NCBI GenBank assembly: GCA_025965155.1
Contig: JAOPXN010000104.1
Span: 1 to 57,125 of the forward strand
DNA: 57,125 bases
Origin: Propionibacteriaceae bacterium
GTDB taxonomy: Bacteria > Actinomycetota > Actinomycetes > Propionibacteriales > Propionibacteriaceae
Direction: 5' to 3'
Below, one piece after another: positions 34,001 through 42,564 of this stretch (positions are counted from its first letter, which is position 1; every line of letters starts with the position of its first letter). The position numbers were made by a program, and so were the translations under genes. The notes under the pieces are model-generated. The model saw nothing but the letters and a program-made list of their open reading frames with translations, did no database searches and was not told where the DNA came from.

Positions 34001-34909
34001 TCACCGGGTACGTGGCGAGCCACCCCTGCCGGGCTGCTCGTCGGAGCCGCGGAAGATCTGCTCGGCGACGCGGGCGAACTGGTGCACATCGAGTACCTCG
34101 CCACGAGTCTGCGGATCCACACCGGCTGCTTCCAGCAGAGTGCTGGCCGCCGCGGAGGAGCCGGCCAGACCGGACAGGGCCGACCTGAGCATCTTGCGGC
34201 GCTGGGCGAACGCGGCGTCGATCACGGCGAACACCTGCTCCCGGCTGGCTGAGGTCTCCGGCGGCGGCCGCCGGATGATCGAGACCAGCCCGGAGTCGAC
34301 ATTGGGCACCGGCCAGAACACTGTGGGCGGGACGGTGCCGACCCGGGTGCTGGAGGCGAACCAGGCCATCTTGACCGAGGGGACGCCGTAGATCTTCGAC
34401 CCGGGCTTGGCCACCAGCCGGTCTGCCACCTCGGACTGCACCATCACCAGTCCACGCTGCCACGAGTCGAAGGTGACCAACAGATGCAACAGCACCGGAA
34501 CCGACACGTTGTACGGAAGGTTCGCCACCACCACCGTCGGCGGATGCGGCAGCTCGGCGATGCGCATCGCGTCACCGGTGATCACCGTCAGCGCCCCGGC
34601 CCGTGCCGGCATCCGCTGCGCCACCGTGGCCGGGAGCGCGTCGGCCAGCAGCTCGTCGATCTCCACCGCCAGTACGCGTTCAACCGACTCGAGCAGACCC
34701 AGGGTCAGCGACCCGAGCCCTGGGCCGATCTCCAACACGGTGTCGGCGGCGCCGACAGCGGAGGAGGCAACGATCCTGCGTACGGTATTTGCGTCGGTGA
34801 CGAAGTTCTGCCCGCGCTGCTTGGTGGGCCGCAGACCGAGCCGGCCTGCCAGGGCCCGAATGGAGCTCGGGTCCAGCAGGCCGCTTCCGGTCGGCGCGTC
34901 AGTGCTCAG
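34001..34909 (-). CDS. ksgA: 16S rRNA dimethyladenosine transferase (KsgA/RsmA)
   Basis: About 302 residues; dimethylates two adenosines near the 3' end of 16S rRNA during 30S assembly. SAM-binding motif I is [12 protein letters not shown], motif IV is [16 protein letters not shown] (NLPY), and [18 protein letters not shown] and [12 protein letters not shown] are family signatures. No ATG, GTG or TTG is in frame near the expected N-terminus. The best start is CTG at 34909, whose last two bases overlap the TGA of rpfB (CTGA), mimicking the GTGA couplings elsewhere in the window. Longer frames run inside rpfB and are rejected. Confidence 0.92.
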   Translation of the reverse strand: MSTDAPTGSGLLDPSSIRALAGRLGLRPTKQRGQNFVTDANTVRRIVASSAVGAADTVLEIGPGLGSLTLGLLESVERVLAVEIDELLADALPATVAQRMPARAGALTVITGDAMRIAELPHPPTVVVANLPYNVSVPVLLHLLVTFDSWQRGLVMVQSEVADRLVAKPGSKIYGVPSVKMAWFASSTRVGTVPPTVFWPVPNVDSGLVSIIRRPPPETSASREQVFAVIDAAFAQRRKMLRSALSGLAGSSAAASTLLEAAGVDPQTRGEVLDVHQFARVAEQIFRGSDEQPGRGGSPRTR

Positions 34910-36021
34910 CGAATGCCTAGCTTGGAGGTGCAGGCGGGCCAGGCACCCCAGCCCTGGCTGGCCTGGACCCGCTTGCCGACGGCGATCTGGGTTTCGCGAC
35001 TGGCGTTGTGCGGCATCCCCGAGCCGCCGTTGGCACGCCAGGTGCTCAAGGTGAACTGCAGCCCACCGTAGAAGCCGTTGCCGGTGTTGATCGACCAGTT
35101 GCCGCCGGCCTCGCACTGCGCCAGCCGGTCCCAGACGCCGCCAGAGGCCACGCTGGGCGCGGATCCCGATGAGGAGCCGGCCGCGGCAGGCTTCTTCTTG
35201 GTACCAACCAGGATGACCCGGGTCCGTGGCTCGGCGGTGACCTTAGACTTGATCTTCTTGGTGGTCTTCACCTTGCCGTTGTGCAAGGTCTGCTTGTAGG
35301 TGGTGGTCCGGACACCGTCCTTACCGGTGACGTCCACCAAGGTGGTGCCCTTGGTCAGCTTGCGGCTGTTCTTGTGGACGGTGCTGTAGCCGACATCGCT
35401 CTTCTTGGTGACGGTCTTGACGTCCACCTTGGTGTAGGTGATGGCACTTCCGTCGGTGATCTTGGTGTTCTTGCTCACATTGAGCTTGTCGTTGGAGTCG
35501 ACTTTGATCTTGGCTGCTGCGAGAGCCCCGGCGACGGTCTGAGCGGTGGTCTTGATCTCGCGCTTCTTGCCGGCTGCGTTGATCTTGACCACCTTCTCGG
35601 TGGCGACGTCCAGGCTGAGACCCTGGCGGCCGATGGCGGAGCTACGGCTGGTGGACAGATCCGCTCCGGCGGTGCTGATGCCGAGCGCGTTGAGGGCATC
35701 CCCGACGCTCGTCGCGGTGGTCCAGTAGGCCTTCGGTTTCCCGTCGACGTTGACCGTCACCTGACGTCCGTACTGCACCGCGATCAGGGTTCCGTCGGTC
35801 ACCTTGTCGTCAACGGCCGGAGCGACCACGTCGTGCTCGCCGACCGTGATGCCCTGGCCAGCAAGGACGTCACCGACCGTGCCCGACAGGGTGCTGACCT
35901 CGGTGGTGGCACCCTCGACCGAGAGCATCACGTCCTTCTTGGCGGTGGCGTAGCCGAAGGTTCCGCCGGCTAAGGCCAGAGCCGTGGCGCCAGCAACGAC
36001 AACAGGGATAATCTTTCGCAC
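34906..36021 (-). CDS. rpfB: RpfB-type resuscitation-promoting factor
   Basis: A 371-residue exported cell-wall hydrolase. Signal segment [20 protein letters not shown], without a lipobox; then about three DUF348 repeats (residues ~30-200), a G5-like domain with a run of Lys/Thr (about 205-275), a Ser/Ala/Gly linker and the C-terminal transglycosylase-like Rpf domain ([19 protein letters not shown], with the catalytic Glu; then [17 protein letters not shown]). RpfB cleaves peptidoglycan and promotes exit from dormancy. GTG start with GGAG upstream. Followed by ksgA and ispE as in M. tuberculosis. Confidence 0.95.
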   Translation of the reverse strand: MRKIIPVVVAGATALALAGGTFGYATAKKDVMLSVEGATTEVSTLSGTVGDVLAGQGITVGEHDVVAPAVDDKVTDGTLIAVQYGRQVTVNVDGKPKAYWTTATSVGDALNALGISTAGADLSTSRSSAIGRQGLSLDVATEKVVKINAAGKKREIKTTAQTVAGALAAAKIKVDSNDKLNVSKNTKITDGSAITYTKVDVKTVTKKSDVGYSTVHKNSRKLTKGTTLVDVTGKDGVRTTTYKQTLHNGKVKTTKKIKSKVTAEPRTRVILVGTKKKPAAAGSSSGSAPSVASGGVWDRLAQCEAGGNWSINTGNGFYGGLQFTLSTWRANGGSGMPHNASRETQIAVGKRVQASQGWGAWPACTSKLGIR

Positions 36022-36106
36022 AGTTCTCCAAAGTGGCCCAGACTACGACTCGGGCCTACGCTGATTCGGGAGGTCGAGCCGGTCAAGCCGCCTCTTCGGT
36101 CACGAA

Positions 36107-36136
36107 ATCATAACGTTGATACCCGACACGAGCCAA
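36107..36136 (-). promoter_or_regulatory. Candidate rpfB promoter
   Basis: On the minus strand, TTGGCT (36131-36136) and TATGAT (36107-36112) are separated by 18 bases, leaving a leader of about 75-80 bases before the rpfB GTG at 36021. The -10 is good, the -35 only fair. I looked for the ydaO-type c-di-AMP riboswitch often found before rpf genes and did not recognise it here. Confidence 0.4.
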
Positions 36137-36156
36137 AACGGTGCGAAATGCACCGA

Positions 36157-36798
36157 TCAGGAGGGCTCGTGTGCTGTACCGGCCGGCCCGACGGGGTGCC
36201 ACCGCCCACGATGCACCAGGACGGCTGGATCACGACGCCGACCCCGGGCAGCCGACCCACTCCGGACGGCGGCCGGGTCGGGGTATCCAAGGCTGACCAC
36301 GCCGACCGAGAGCTGTTCTGCTGGAACCCCAAACGCCTCCCGGACTGCGTCGACTCGGTCGGGCGGCACTCCGAAGAAGCAGGCGGCCAGCCCGCCGTCG
36401 ACAGCCGCAAGCAGGGCCGACATGGCGGCCATGCCTCCGTCAACGAACCAGTACGGCGCCGACCACCGGTTCTCATCCCGGTCGGTCCAGCCCTTGTCGG
36501 GCTCGGCGTACCGGTCAAGGTAGGCATCGCGGCTGGTCCAGACCAGCAGCAGCACCGGGGCGGTGCTCATCCCGCGCAGCCACGCGGAGCGTTCCGACGG
36601 CTTCGAGGTCAACCGCCAGAAGCGGGACCGGTCGTCCACCGTCTCCAGCACGAGCAACGACACGCCCTGGGTGAACCCGGCAGTCGGCGCCCGCAGAGCC
36701 GAACGGATCACAGCGGCCAGTGTCTGGTCCGAGACCTTGAGCGAAGGATCGTAGGCACGAACCATCCGCCTCCGGCGGACCACGTCGGCGAACTCCAT
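36157..36798 (-). CDS. Nitroreductase-family protein
   Basis: A 213-residue FMN-dependent oxidoreductase-like protein. It starts MEFADVVRRRRMVRAYDP, the typical FMN-phosphate-binding RRRxxR region, followed by APTAGFTQGVSLLVLE; a later GGLAACFFGVPPDRVDAVREAFGVP matches the family dimer/FMN region. It is related to F420- or FMN-using nitroreductases of actinobacteria. The ATG at 36798 lies one base after the tatD stop, so it is cotranscribed. It interrupts the usual tatD-rpfB adjacency. The C-terminal ~20 residues are basic and low-complexity. Confidence 0.82.
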   Translation of the reverse strand: MEFADVVRRRRMVRAYDPSLKVSDQTLAAVIRSALRAPTAGFTQGVSLLVLETVDDRSRFWRLTSKPSERSAWLRGMSTAPVLLLVWTSRDAYLDRYAEPDKGWTDRDENRWSAPYWFVDGGMAAMSALLAAVDGGLAACFFGVPPDRVDAVREAFGVPAEQLSVGVVSLGYPDPAAVRSGSAARGRRRDPAVLVHRGRWHPVGPAGTAHEPS

Positions 36799-36799
36799 G

Positions 36800-37699
36800 T
36801 CAGCCCCAGGACCCGCCAAAAGCGGCGTCAGCGTTGTCGCTCAACGCCCGGCAGACGACCTCCAGGTCCTCCTCGAGCACGGCGGCGATGCGCCGCACGG
36901 TGTGCGGAACCAGGTAGGAGGCGTTCGGTCGCCCGCGGTACGGCGCCGGGGTGAGGTAGGGAGCATCGGTCTCGGTGAGTACCCGGTCGAGTGGGGTGAT
37001 TTCCAGCGCGGCGCGAAGGTCGTCGGCGTTCTTGAAGGTGACCGGGCCGGCGAAGGACAAGTGGGCCCCGCGGTCCAGACACTTGCGGGCGAAGTCGGCG
37101 TCGCCGGAGAAGCAGTGCATCACAATCCGGTCCGGCGGACCCTCCGCGTCCAAGACGTCGAGCACTGCGTCGTGGGCGTCCCGGTCATGGATCACCAGGG
37201 TCTTGCCATACCGCTTCGCCATCGCGATGTGGGCCGCGAACGACTCCCTTTGACGCTGCTGCCCGGCGACGTCGGTGGTCCGGAAGAAGTCCAGCCCGGT
37301 CTCCCCCACCCCCCGGACCTCCCGGTGCTGCGCCAGCTCCTCGATCCCGGCCAGCGCCCTGGGCAGCCCCGGGCCCAGCCGGGCCGCGTCGTTGGGGTGG
37401 ATGGCGACCGACGCCACCACGCTGTCCCAACGCTTCGCGGCCGCGACCGCCCACCGAGAGCCATCGAGATCGCAACCGACCTGGACGATCCGGTGCACGC
37501 CGACCGACGCCGCCAGCTGGATCGCCTCCGCCGGAGCGAGGTTGGAGCTGCCATCGGCCACGTCGAGGTGGCAATGCGTGTCCACCACCGGCGCAGGCAA
37601 CGGCTCGGGCAGCTGCGGCCGCTCCAGGTTGCGGCGCTGACCCTGTTCGGTGATCTCGGCGCGCTGCTCCCGCACGGACAAGGGCTCGGTTCCGCTCAC
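36800..37699 (-). CDS. TatD-family metal-dependent deoxyribonuclease
   Basis: A 299-residue TIM-barrel hydrolase. A ~35-residue N-terminal extension precedes the metal motif VDTHCHLD; ETGLDFFR, VIHDRDAHDAVL, VMHCFSGD and the final LTETDAPYLTP supply the remaining metal-binding Glu, His and Asp. TatD enzymes are 3'-5' DNases implicated in DNA quality control. Position upstream of rpfB-ksgA-ispE matches M. tuberculosis Rv1008. The expected neighbouring metG is absent between rsmI and tatD here. Confidence 0.93.
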   Translation of the reverse strand: MSGTEPLSVREQRAEITEQGQRRNLERPQLPEPLPAPVVDTHCHLDVADGSSNLAPAEAIQLAASVGVHRIVQVGCDLDGSRWAVAAAKRWDSVVASVAIHPNDAARLGPGLPRALAGIEELAQHREVRGVGETGLDFFRTTDVAGQQRQRESFAAHIAMAKRYGKTLVIHDRDAHDAVLDVLDAEGPPDRIVMHCFSGDADFARKCLDRGAHLSFAGPVTFKNADDLRAALEITPLDRVLTETDAPYLTPAPYRGRPNASYLVPHTVRRIAAVLEEDLEVVCRALSDNADAAFGGSWG

Positions 37700-37787
37700 G
37701 GCCCCACCTTAGGCGCCCTCAACCAACCCAGAAACGTCACACCAGCTAGGCACGACCGACCCTTCGCGCGTACGCGGAAACGGCGGG

Positions 37788-38663
37788 TCACTGCGTCGAC
37801 GGGTGTGACATTTCCGGTCGACCCCTGGCAACGAGCACGGCCTCGTACAGCTGGTTCTTGGCGAGGCCGTGCTCGGCGGCCACCTCGGCCACCGCCGGTT
37901 TCAGCTTGACGCCGTCGGCCACCAGCGTCTGCACCTGCCCGACGGCGGCGGCGAGGTCGCCGCTGCGACGGACGACTCCGGCGACGACGATCGTCACCTC
38001 CCCGCGGACTCCGGAGGCAGCCCACTGAGCCAGCTCGGCCACCGGGCCACGGCGTACTTCCTCGTAGGTCTTGGTCAGCTCGCGGCAGACAGCAGCGTGC
38101 CGCTCGGGTCCCCAGACCTCCGCCATGGCCGTCAGCGCCTCGGCTGTCCGATGCGGGGCCTCGAAGAAGACCATCGTCCTCTCCTCCAACGCCAGGTCCT
38201 GCAGCCGACGACGTCGTTCGCCCGCCTTGCGGGGCAGGAACCCTTCGAAGCAGAACCGGTCGACCGCCAGCCCGGACACCGCGAGCGCGGTCAGCACTGC
38301 TGACGGCCCGGGCACCGCGGTGACCCGGATCCCGCGCTCCACCGCAGCGACCACCAGCCGGTACCCCGGGTCGGAGACCGACGGCATCCCGGCGTCGGTC
38401 ACCACCACCACGGTGCGTCCGTCGGCGAGCTCGTTGAGCAGCTCAGGGGTCCGGGCCGCCTCGTTGCCCTCAAAGTAGGAAACCACCCGTGCCGCCGTCT
38501 GTATCTCCATCCGCTCCAGCAGCCGACGGAGCCTCCGGGTGTCCTCAGCGGCGATCACGTCCGCCGTCTGCAAGAGGGCCAGCAGCCGGGGCGAAGCGTC
38601 CGCAACGTCGCCGATCGGAGTGCCCGCCAGCACCACTACGCCCTCTGTTGCCTGGTCAGTCAC
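37788..38663 (-). CDS. rsmI: 16S rRNA 2'-O-ribose C1402 methyltransferase
   Basis: A 291-residue SAM-dependent tetrapyrrole-methylase-fold enzyme. Motifs: VVLAGTPIGDVADASPR, AAEDTRRLRRLL, VSYFEGNEAART, VVTDAGMPSVSDPGYRLV (SAM site), AVPGPSAVLTALAVSGL and EAPHRTAEAL. It modifies C1402 at the ribosomal P site. Divergent from the mannosyltransferase gene with an 83-base gap, as rsmI and pmt are arranged in mycobacteria. Confidence 0.94.
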   Translation of the reverse strand: MTDQATEGVVVLAGTPIGDVADASPRLLALLQTADVIAAEDTRRLRRLLERMEIQTAARVVSYFEGNEAARTPELLNELADGRTVVVVTDAGMPSVSDPGYRLVVAAVERGIRVTAVPGPSAVLTALAVSGLAVDRFCFEGFLPRKAGERRRRLQDLALEERTMVFFEAPHRTAEALTAMAEVWGPERHAAVCRELTKTYEEVRRGPVAELAQWAASGVRGEVTIVVAGVVRRSGDLAAAVGQVQTLVADGVKLKPAVAEVAAEHGLAKNQLYEAVLVARGRPEMSHPSTQ

Positions 38664-38734
38664 GAGATCCAGCCTGACAGACGCCTGCTCCGAACCGCGC
38701 GCTCCGCGTCACCAGAGCCGTGATCCGTCCCACC

Positions 38735-38740
38735 TAGTAT
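38735..38740 (+). promoter_or_regulatory. -10 element of an apparently leaderless promoter
   Basis: TAGTAT ends six bases before the GTG start at 38747, with no purine-rich ribosome site in between. This spacing places the transcription start at the start codon, as is common in actinobacteria. No clear -35 hexamer is seen. Confidence 0.5.
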
Positions 38741-38746
38741 TGGCGA

Positions 38747-40420
38747 GTGACTCGCGAGGTACTCGAGGTCGGCGCCGCCGGCAGCCAGCCGGCTCCCAGC
38801 ACCGATTTTGGGTTCGATACCTCCACCGATGCGGTGCTCTCGGCCTCAGGTCCACCCCCACCGAGCCGGATCCTCAGCACCGTCGAACGGCTTCGGGCAC
38901 CGACGCCAAGCGACCGGCTGGTTGGCTGGGTGGCCGCCGGGGTGATCACCCTGATCGCCTTCCTGATCAGACTTGTCTATCTCGACCGGCCCGCCAAGCC
39001 GGTCTTCGACGAGACCTACTACGCCAAGGACGCCTACTCGCTGCTCAAGTTCGGCTATGAGCGGGCCTGGCCGGACTCGGCCAACAACTCCATCGTGGCC
39101 GGGCGACCGGACGTGATGCAGGACAACGCCGCCTTCATCGTGCACCCACAGATCGGCAAATGGCTGATCGCCGGCGGCGAGCACCTGTTCGGGATGAACT
39201 CGTTCGGGTGGCGCTTCCCCTCGCTGATCTTCGGCACGCTGCTGGTTCTGGTCACCATCCGGCTGGTCCGCCGGGTTTCCCGCTCCACGGTGATCGGGTG
39301 CCTGGCCGGGCTGCTGCTGACCTTCGACGGCCTCGCCTTCGTGATGTCGAGGACCGCGCTGCTCGACATCTTCCTTGCCTTCTTCCTGGTGTCCGCGGTG
39401 GCCTGCCTCGCGGCCGACCGGGACTGGTTCCGCAACCGACTAGCCGACCACCTGGACCGAACCGGCCTGCCGGACCTCGGCGGGCGGTTCGGACCCGCCC
39501 TGATCGTGCGGCCGTGGCGGATCGCCGCCGGTCTCTGCTTCGGCCTGGCGCTGGGCACCAAGTGGAACGCGTTGTATGTGCTGGCCGCGTTCTCGCTGCT
39601 GTCACTGGCCTGGGACATCGGAGCCCGCCGGCTAGCGGGGGCCAACCGGAACGCCTACTCGGGGTTGCTGCGCGACGGCGTGCCCGCCTTCGTCTCCCTC
39701 GTGGTGCTGAGCGTCCTCGTCTACGTCGCCAGCTGGGCGAGCTGGCTGGCAACCTCAGGAGGCTGGGACCGTGACTGGGGCGCGAAACATCCAGAGGCCA
39801 CCTCGGTCAAGGTGCTGGGCGAGGGGCTGGCTTCGCTGCTCCACTACAACATCGAGATCTGGGACTTCCACAACGGCAGCTTCATCAACAACGCGACCCA
39901 CACCTACGACGCCCACCCGGCCGGGTGGCTGGTCCTGGCCCGCCCGATCGGCATTGACGCGGTCAATGACATCAAGCCGGGCAGTCCCGGCTGCCCCGGA
40001 CCGGAGACCTGCCTCCAGGTCATCAGCGGCATCGGGACTCCGACCCTGTGGTGGGCGGCAGTCATTGCCCTGGTCGCCGCCGCGGTCTTGTGGGTCGGCG
40101 CCCGGGACTGGCGCTTCGGCATCCCGGTCGTCGGCGTGCTCAGCGCCTGGCTGCCCTGGTTCTCCTACACCGACCGACCGCTGTTCTTCTTCTATGCCAT
40201 CACGGTCATCCCGTTCTCGGTGATGGCGGTAGCACTGTGCATCGGCCGGCTCCTCGGGGCCGCCGACGGGAGCGACAGACGAATGGTCGCAGCCATCGGT
40301 GCGGGGGTCTTCGTCGCTTTGGTGGGCGCCAACTTCGCCTTCATCTACCCGATCCTGACCGATGAGGTACTGCCCCGACCACAGTGGCTGGCCCGGATGT
40401 GGTTCAGGAGCTGGATCTAG
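38747..40420 (+). CDS. pmt: Dolichyl-phosphate-mannose--protein mannosyltransferase (GT39)
   Basis: A 557-residue polytopic membrane glycosyltransferase. An N-terminal cytoplasmic tail of about 60 residues leads into the first helix and the catalytic loop FDETYYAKDAYSLL, whose Asp-Glu is the GT39 active site. About ten further helices follow, with family motifs HPQIGKWLIAGGEHLFG, LTFDGLAFVMSRTALLDIFLAF and GTKWNALY. It O-mannosylates exported proteins from polyprenyl-phosphomannose, coupled to Sec export. Corresponds to M. tuberculosis Rv1002c, divergent from rsmI. Probably leaderless, with TAGTAT just upstream of the GTG. Confidence 0.93.
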   Translation: MTREVLEVGAAGSQPAPSTDFGFDTSTDAVLSASGPPPPSRILSTVERLRAPTPSDRLVGWVAAGVITLIAFLIRLVYLDRPAKPVFDETYYAKDAYSLLKFGYERAWPDSANNSIVAGRPDVMQDNAAFIVHPQIGKWLIAGGEHLFGMNSFGWRFPSLIFGTLLVLVTIRLVRRVSRSTVIGCLAGLLLTFDGLAFVMSRTALLDIFLAFFLVSAVACLAADRDWFRNRLADHLDRTGLPDLGGRFGPALIVRPWRIAAGLCFGLALGTKWNALYVLAAFSLLSLAWDIGARRLAGANRNAYSGLLRDGVPAFVSLVVLSVLVYVASWASWLATSGGWDRDWGAKHPEATSVKVLGEGLASLLHYNIEIWDFHNGSFINNATHTYDAHPAGWLVLARPIGIDAVNDIKPGSPGCPGPETCLQVISGIGTPTLWWAAVIALVAAAVLWVGARDWRFGIPVVGVLSAWLPWFSYTDRPLFFFYAITVIPFSVMAVALCIGRLLGAADGSDRRMVAAIGAGVFVALVGANFAFIYPILTDEVLPRPQWLARMWFRSWI

Positions 40421-40590
40421 TCACCCGAGCTCCGCCGACGCATCAGGCCCGTCGGTGTTGCGAGAAGGTGACGGTCCAGGCCCTGGATGTGTCGCTCGGT
40501 TGAGTCCGGGGTTAGAGTCACCGCAGTACCGGTTCTCACCACAGTCCACCGGCCTGGACCCATTACCCCTGGGGAAGGAAGCTAGTTCGA

Positions 40591-41571
40591 ATGGGCAAAT
40601 ATCTGCTGCGCAGGCTGCTGAACTACGCGATTCTGCTCTTCATCGCCGTCACCTTGACCTACTTCCTCGCAGCCACCCAGCTGAACCCCCGCGGCCTGTT
40701 CGAGGTACGGAACCCTCCGCTGGACCCCGCATCGATCGAGGCAACCCTGCTGCAGTACAACCTCAGCGACCGCGTTCCGATCATGGAGCGCTGGTGGACC
40801 TGGTTCACCGCCGTCCTGCAGGGCGACTGGGGCTACACCGTCGACGGCGGTCACGTGAACGACGAGATCGCCCGACGGATGTGGGTCAGCCTCCGGCTGG
40901 TCACGGTCGGCTCAATCCTCGGCATCGTGCTCGGAGTCGCTCTTGGCGCCTGGACCGCAACTCGGCAGTACAAGGCCTCAGACCGGGCCGCCACGTTCGG
41001 CTCGCTCCTCATCCTCGCCACTCCCATCCTGGTCATTGCCACGATCCTGACCATCCTCGCCACCAAGTTCAACCAGGCCACTGGCGTGAGAATGTTCGAG
41101 TTCGTCGGTGAGACCGGGGACCGCGGCGGTTACCCGCTGGCCGGCCTGGTGGACCGCGGGCAGCACCTCCTGCTGCCGACCATCGCGTTGACCCTGGTCG
41201 GCATCGCCAGCTACAGCCGGATCCAGCGGAACCTGATGCTGGACACCCTGGGGGCGGACTACGTACGCACCGCGCGCGCCAAGGGCCTGCGCAAGCAGCG
41301 GGCCGTGATGAAACACGCACTGCGGACCGCCCTGATCCCGACCGGCACCTACTTCGCCTTCAGCGTCGCGACCCTCTTCACCGGCGCCACGGTCACCGAG
41401 CAGATTTTCACCTTCCACGGCATGGGGATCTATGGCGTGCAGGCGATCCAGCAGCAGAACGTCCATGGAACCGTCGCAGTGACGGCGTTCGCCGGTGTCT
41501 GCACGCTTACCGGTGCCGTCCTTGCCGACATCATGGTCGCCATCCTTGATCCACGCGTGCGGCTGAGCTGA
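40591..41571 (+). CDS. ABC transporter permease, dipeptide/oligopeptide type (DppB-like)
   Basis: A 326-residue inner-membrane permease with an N-terminal helix (LLNYAILLFIAVTLTYFLA), a large extracytoplasmic loop and five further helices. The EAA-type cytoplasmic loop reads ADYVRTARAKGLRKQRAVMKHALRTAL, which contacts the ATPase. First gene of a four-gene operon (permease, permease, fused ATPase, binding protein). An AAGGAAG lies upstream of the ATG at 40591. The 170-base gap before it should hold the operon promoter, which I could not place confidently. Confidence 0.9.
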   Translation: MGKYLLRRLLNYAILLFIAVTLTYFLAATQLNPRGLFEVRNPPLDPASIEATLLQYNLSDRVPIMERWWTWFTAVLQGDWGYTVDGGHVNDEIARRMWVSLRLVTVGSILGIVLGVALGAWTATRQYKASDRAATFGSLLILATPILVIATILTILATKFNQATGVRMFEFVGETGDRGGYPLAGLVDRGQHLLLPTIALTLVGIASYSRIQRNLMLDTLGADYVRTARAKGLRKQRAVMKHALRTALIPTGTYFAFSVATLFTGATVTEQIFTFHGMGIYGVQAIQQQNVHGTVAVTAFAGVCTLTGAVLADIMVAILDPRVRLS

Positions 41572-41583
41572 GAGGATCCCCAC

Positions 41584-42564
41584 ATGTCTGACCAGCTTGG
41601 CAACAAGATCCTGATGGACTCCGAGGTCGAGTCGGCCATCGAAGAGGTCGGCTCCGGGGACGCCCAGCGTCCGGGCGACGTCCGGCCTACTACCAAGCGG
41701 CTCACCCGCCGCCGGCTGATCCTGCGCCGGTTCCTGCGCAACAAACTCGCGGTGGCCGGTGTCGGTGTGTGGATCTTCCTGATCTTGCTCGCGCTGGTGG
41801 GCCCGATGGTCTCGCCGTGGGCGTTCAACGACGTGGATCGGCGCGCCTACCTCAAGCCACCGTCACAGCAGCACTGGTTCGGCACGACGCAGAGCGGCAG
41901 GGACGTACTGGCGCTGACCATGCAGGGACTGCGCAAGTCGTTGCTGATCGGTCTGCTGGTCGCCCTCATCTCCACCACCATCGCCGCTCTGGTCGGCTCG
42001 TTCGCGGCCTACTTCGGTGGCTGGACCGAACGGGTCGCCTTGTGGGTGGTCGACCTGCTGCTGGTCATCCCCAGCTTCTTCCTGATCGCCATCCTGGTCA
42101 CCGGAGGTCCGCAGGGAAGCAGCTCCTGGCTGCTGCTGGTGCTCCTGCTCGCCGCGTTCGGCTGGGTGCTTTCCGCCCGGGTCGTCCGCAGCCTCACCTT
42201 GTCGGTGAAGGAGCGGGAGTATGTGCTGGCCGCCAGGTTCATGGGACTGGCCGCGCCCAAGGTGATCATCCGGCACATCCTGCCCAACATCTCGTCGCTG
42301 TTGATCATCGATGCGACGCTGGGCATCGGTGGTGCGGTGCTGGCCGAGACAACGCTGGCGTTCTTCGGCTTCGGCGTCCAGCCACCCGACACCTCCCTCG
42401 GTACGCTGATCGCAGAGGGTCAGCGGCTGGCGACCACGTTCCCCTGGATCTTCCTCGCGCCGGCCACCGTGCTGGTGATCATGGTCCTCAGCGTCAACGC
42501 CATCGGCGACGGTCTGCGTGACGCCCTCGACCCGAACTCCCAATCTGGAGGCAAGGCCGCATGA
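41584..42564 (+). CDS. ABC transporter permease, dipeptide/oligopeptide type (DppC-like)
   Basis: A 326-residue partner permease. The cytoplasmic N-terminus is long (about 50 residues, Arg-rich just before the membrane: KRLTRRRLILRRFLRNK), then about six helices. The family loop WFGTTQSGRDVLALTMQGLRKS follows the first helix, and the EAA loop is REYVLAARFMGLAAPKVIIRHILPN. It starts 12 bases after the DppB-like gene and its stop overlaps the start of the ATPase gene by four bases. Confidence 0.92.
   Translation: MSDQLGNKILMDSEVESAIEEVGSGDAQRPGDVRPTTKRLTRRRLILRRFLRNKLAVAGVGVWIFLILLALVGPMVSPWAFNDVDRRAYLKPPSQQHWFGTTQSGRDVLALTMQGLRKSLLIGLLVALISTTIAALVGSFAAYFGGWTERVALWVVDLLLVIPSFFLIAILVTGGPQGSSSWLLLVLLLAAFGWVLSARVVRSLTLSVKEREYVLAARFMGLAAPKVIIRHILPNISSLLIIDATLGIGGAVLAETTLAFFGFGVQPPDTSLGTLIAEGQRLATTFPWIFLAPATVLVIMVLSVNAIGDGLRDALDPNSQSGGKAA

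Noticed and set aside
34910-35116. N-terminal extension of ksgA inside rpfB
   Set aside because: It overlaps the conserved Rpf catalytic domain in another frame and has no family similarity.
36022-36156. c-di-AMP (ydaO) riboswitch before rpfB
   Set aside because: Expected in this position in many actinobacteria, but I could not recognise the conserved core in the ~80-base leader.
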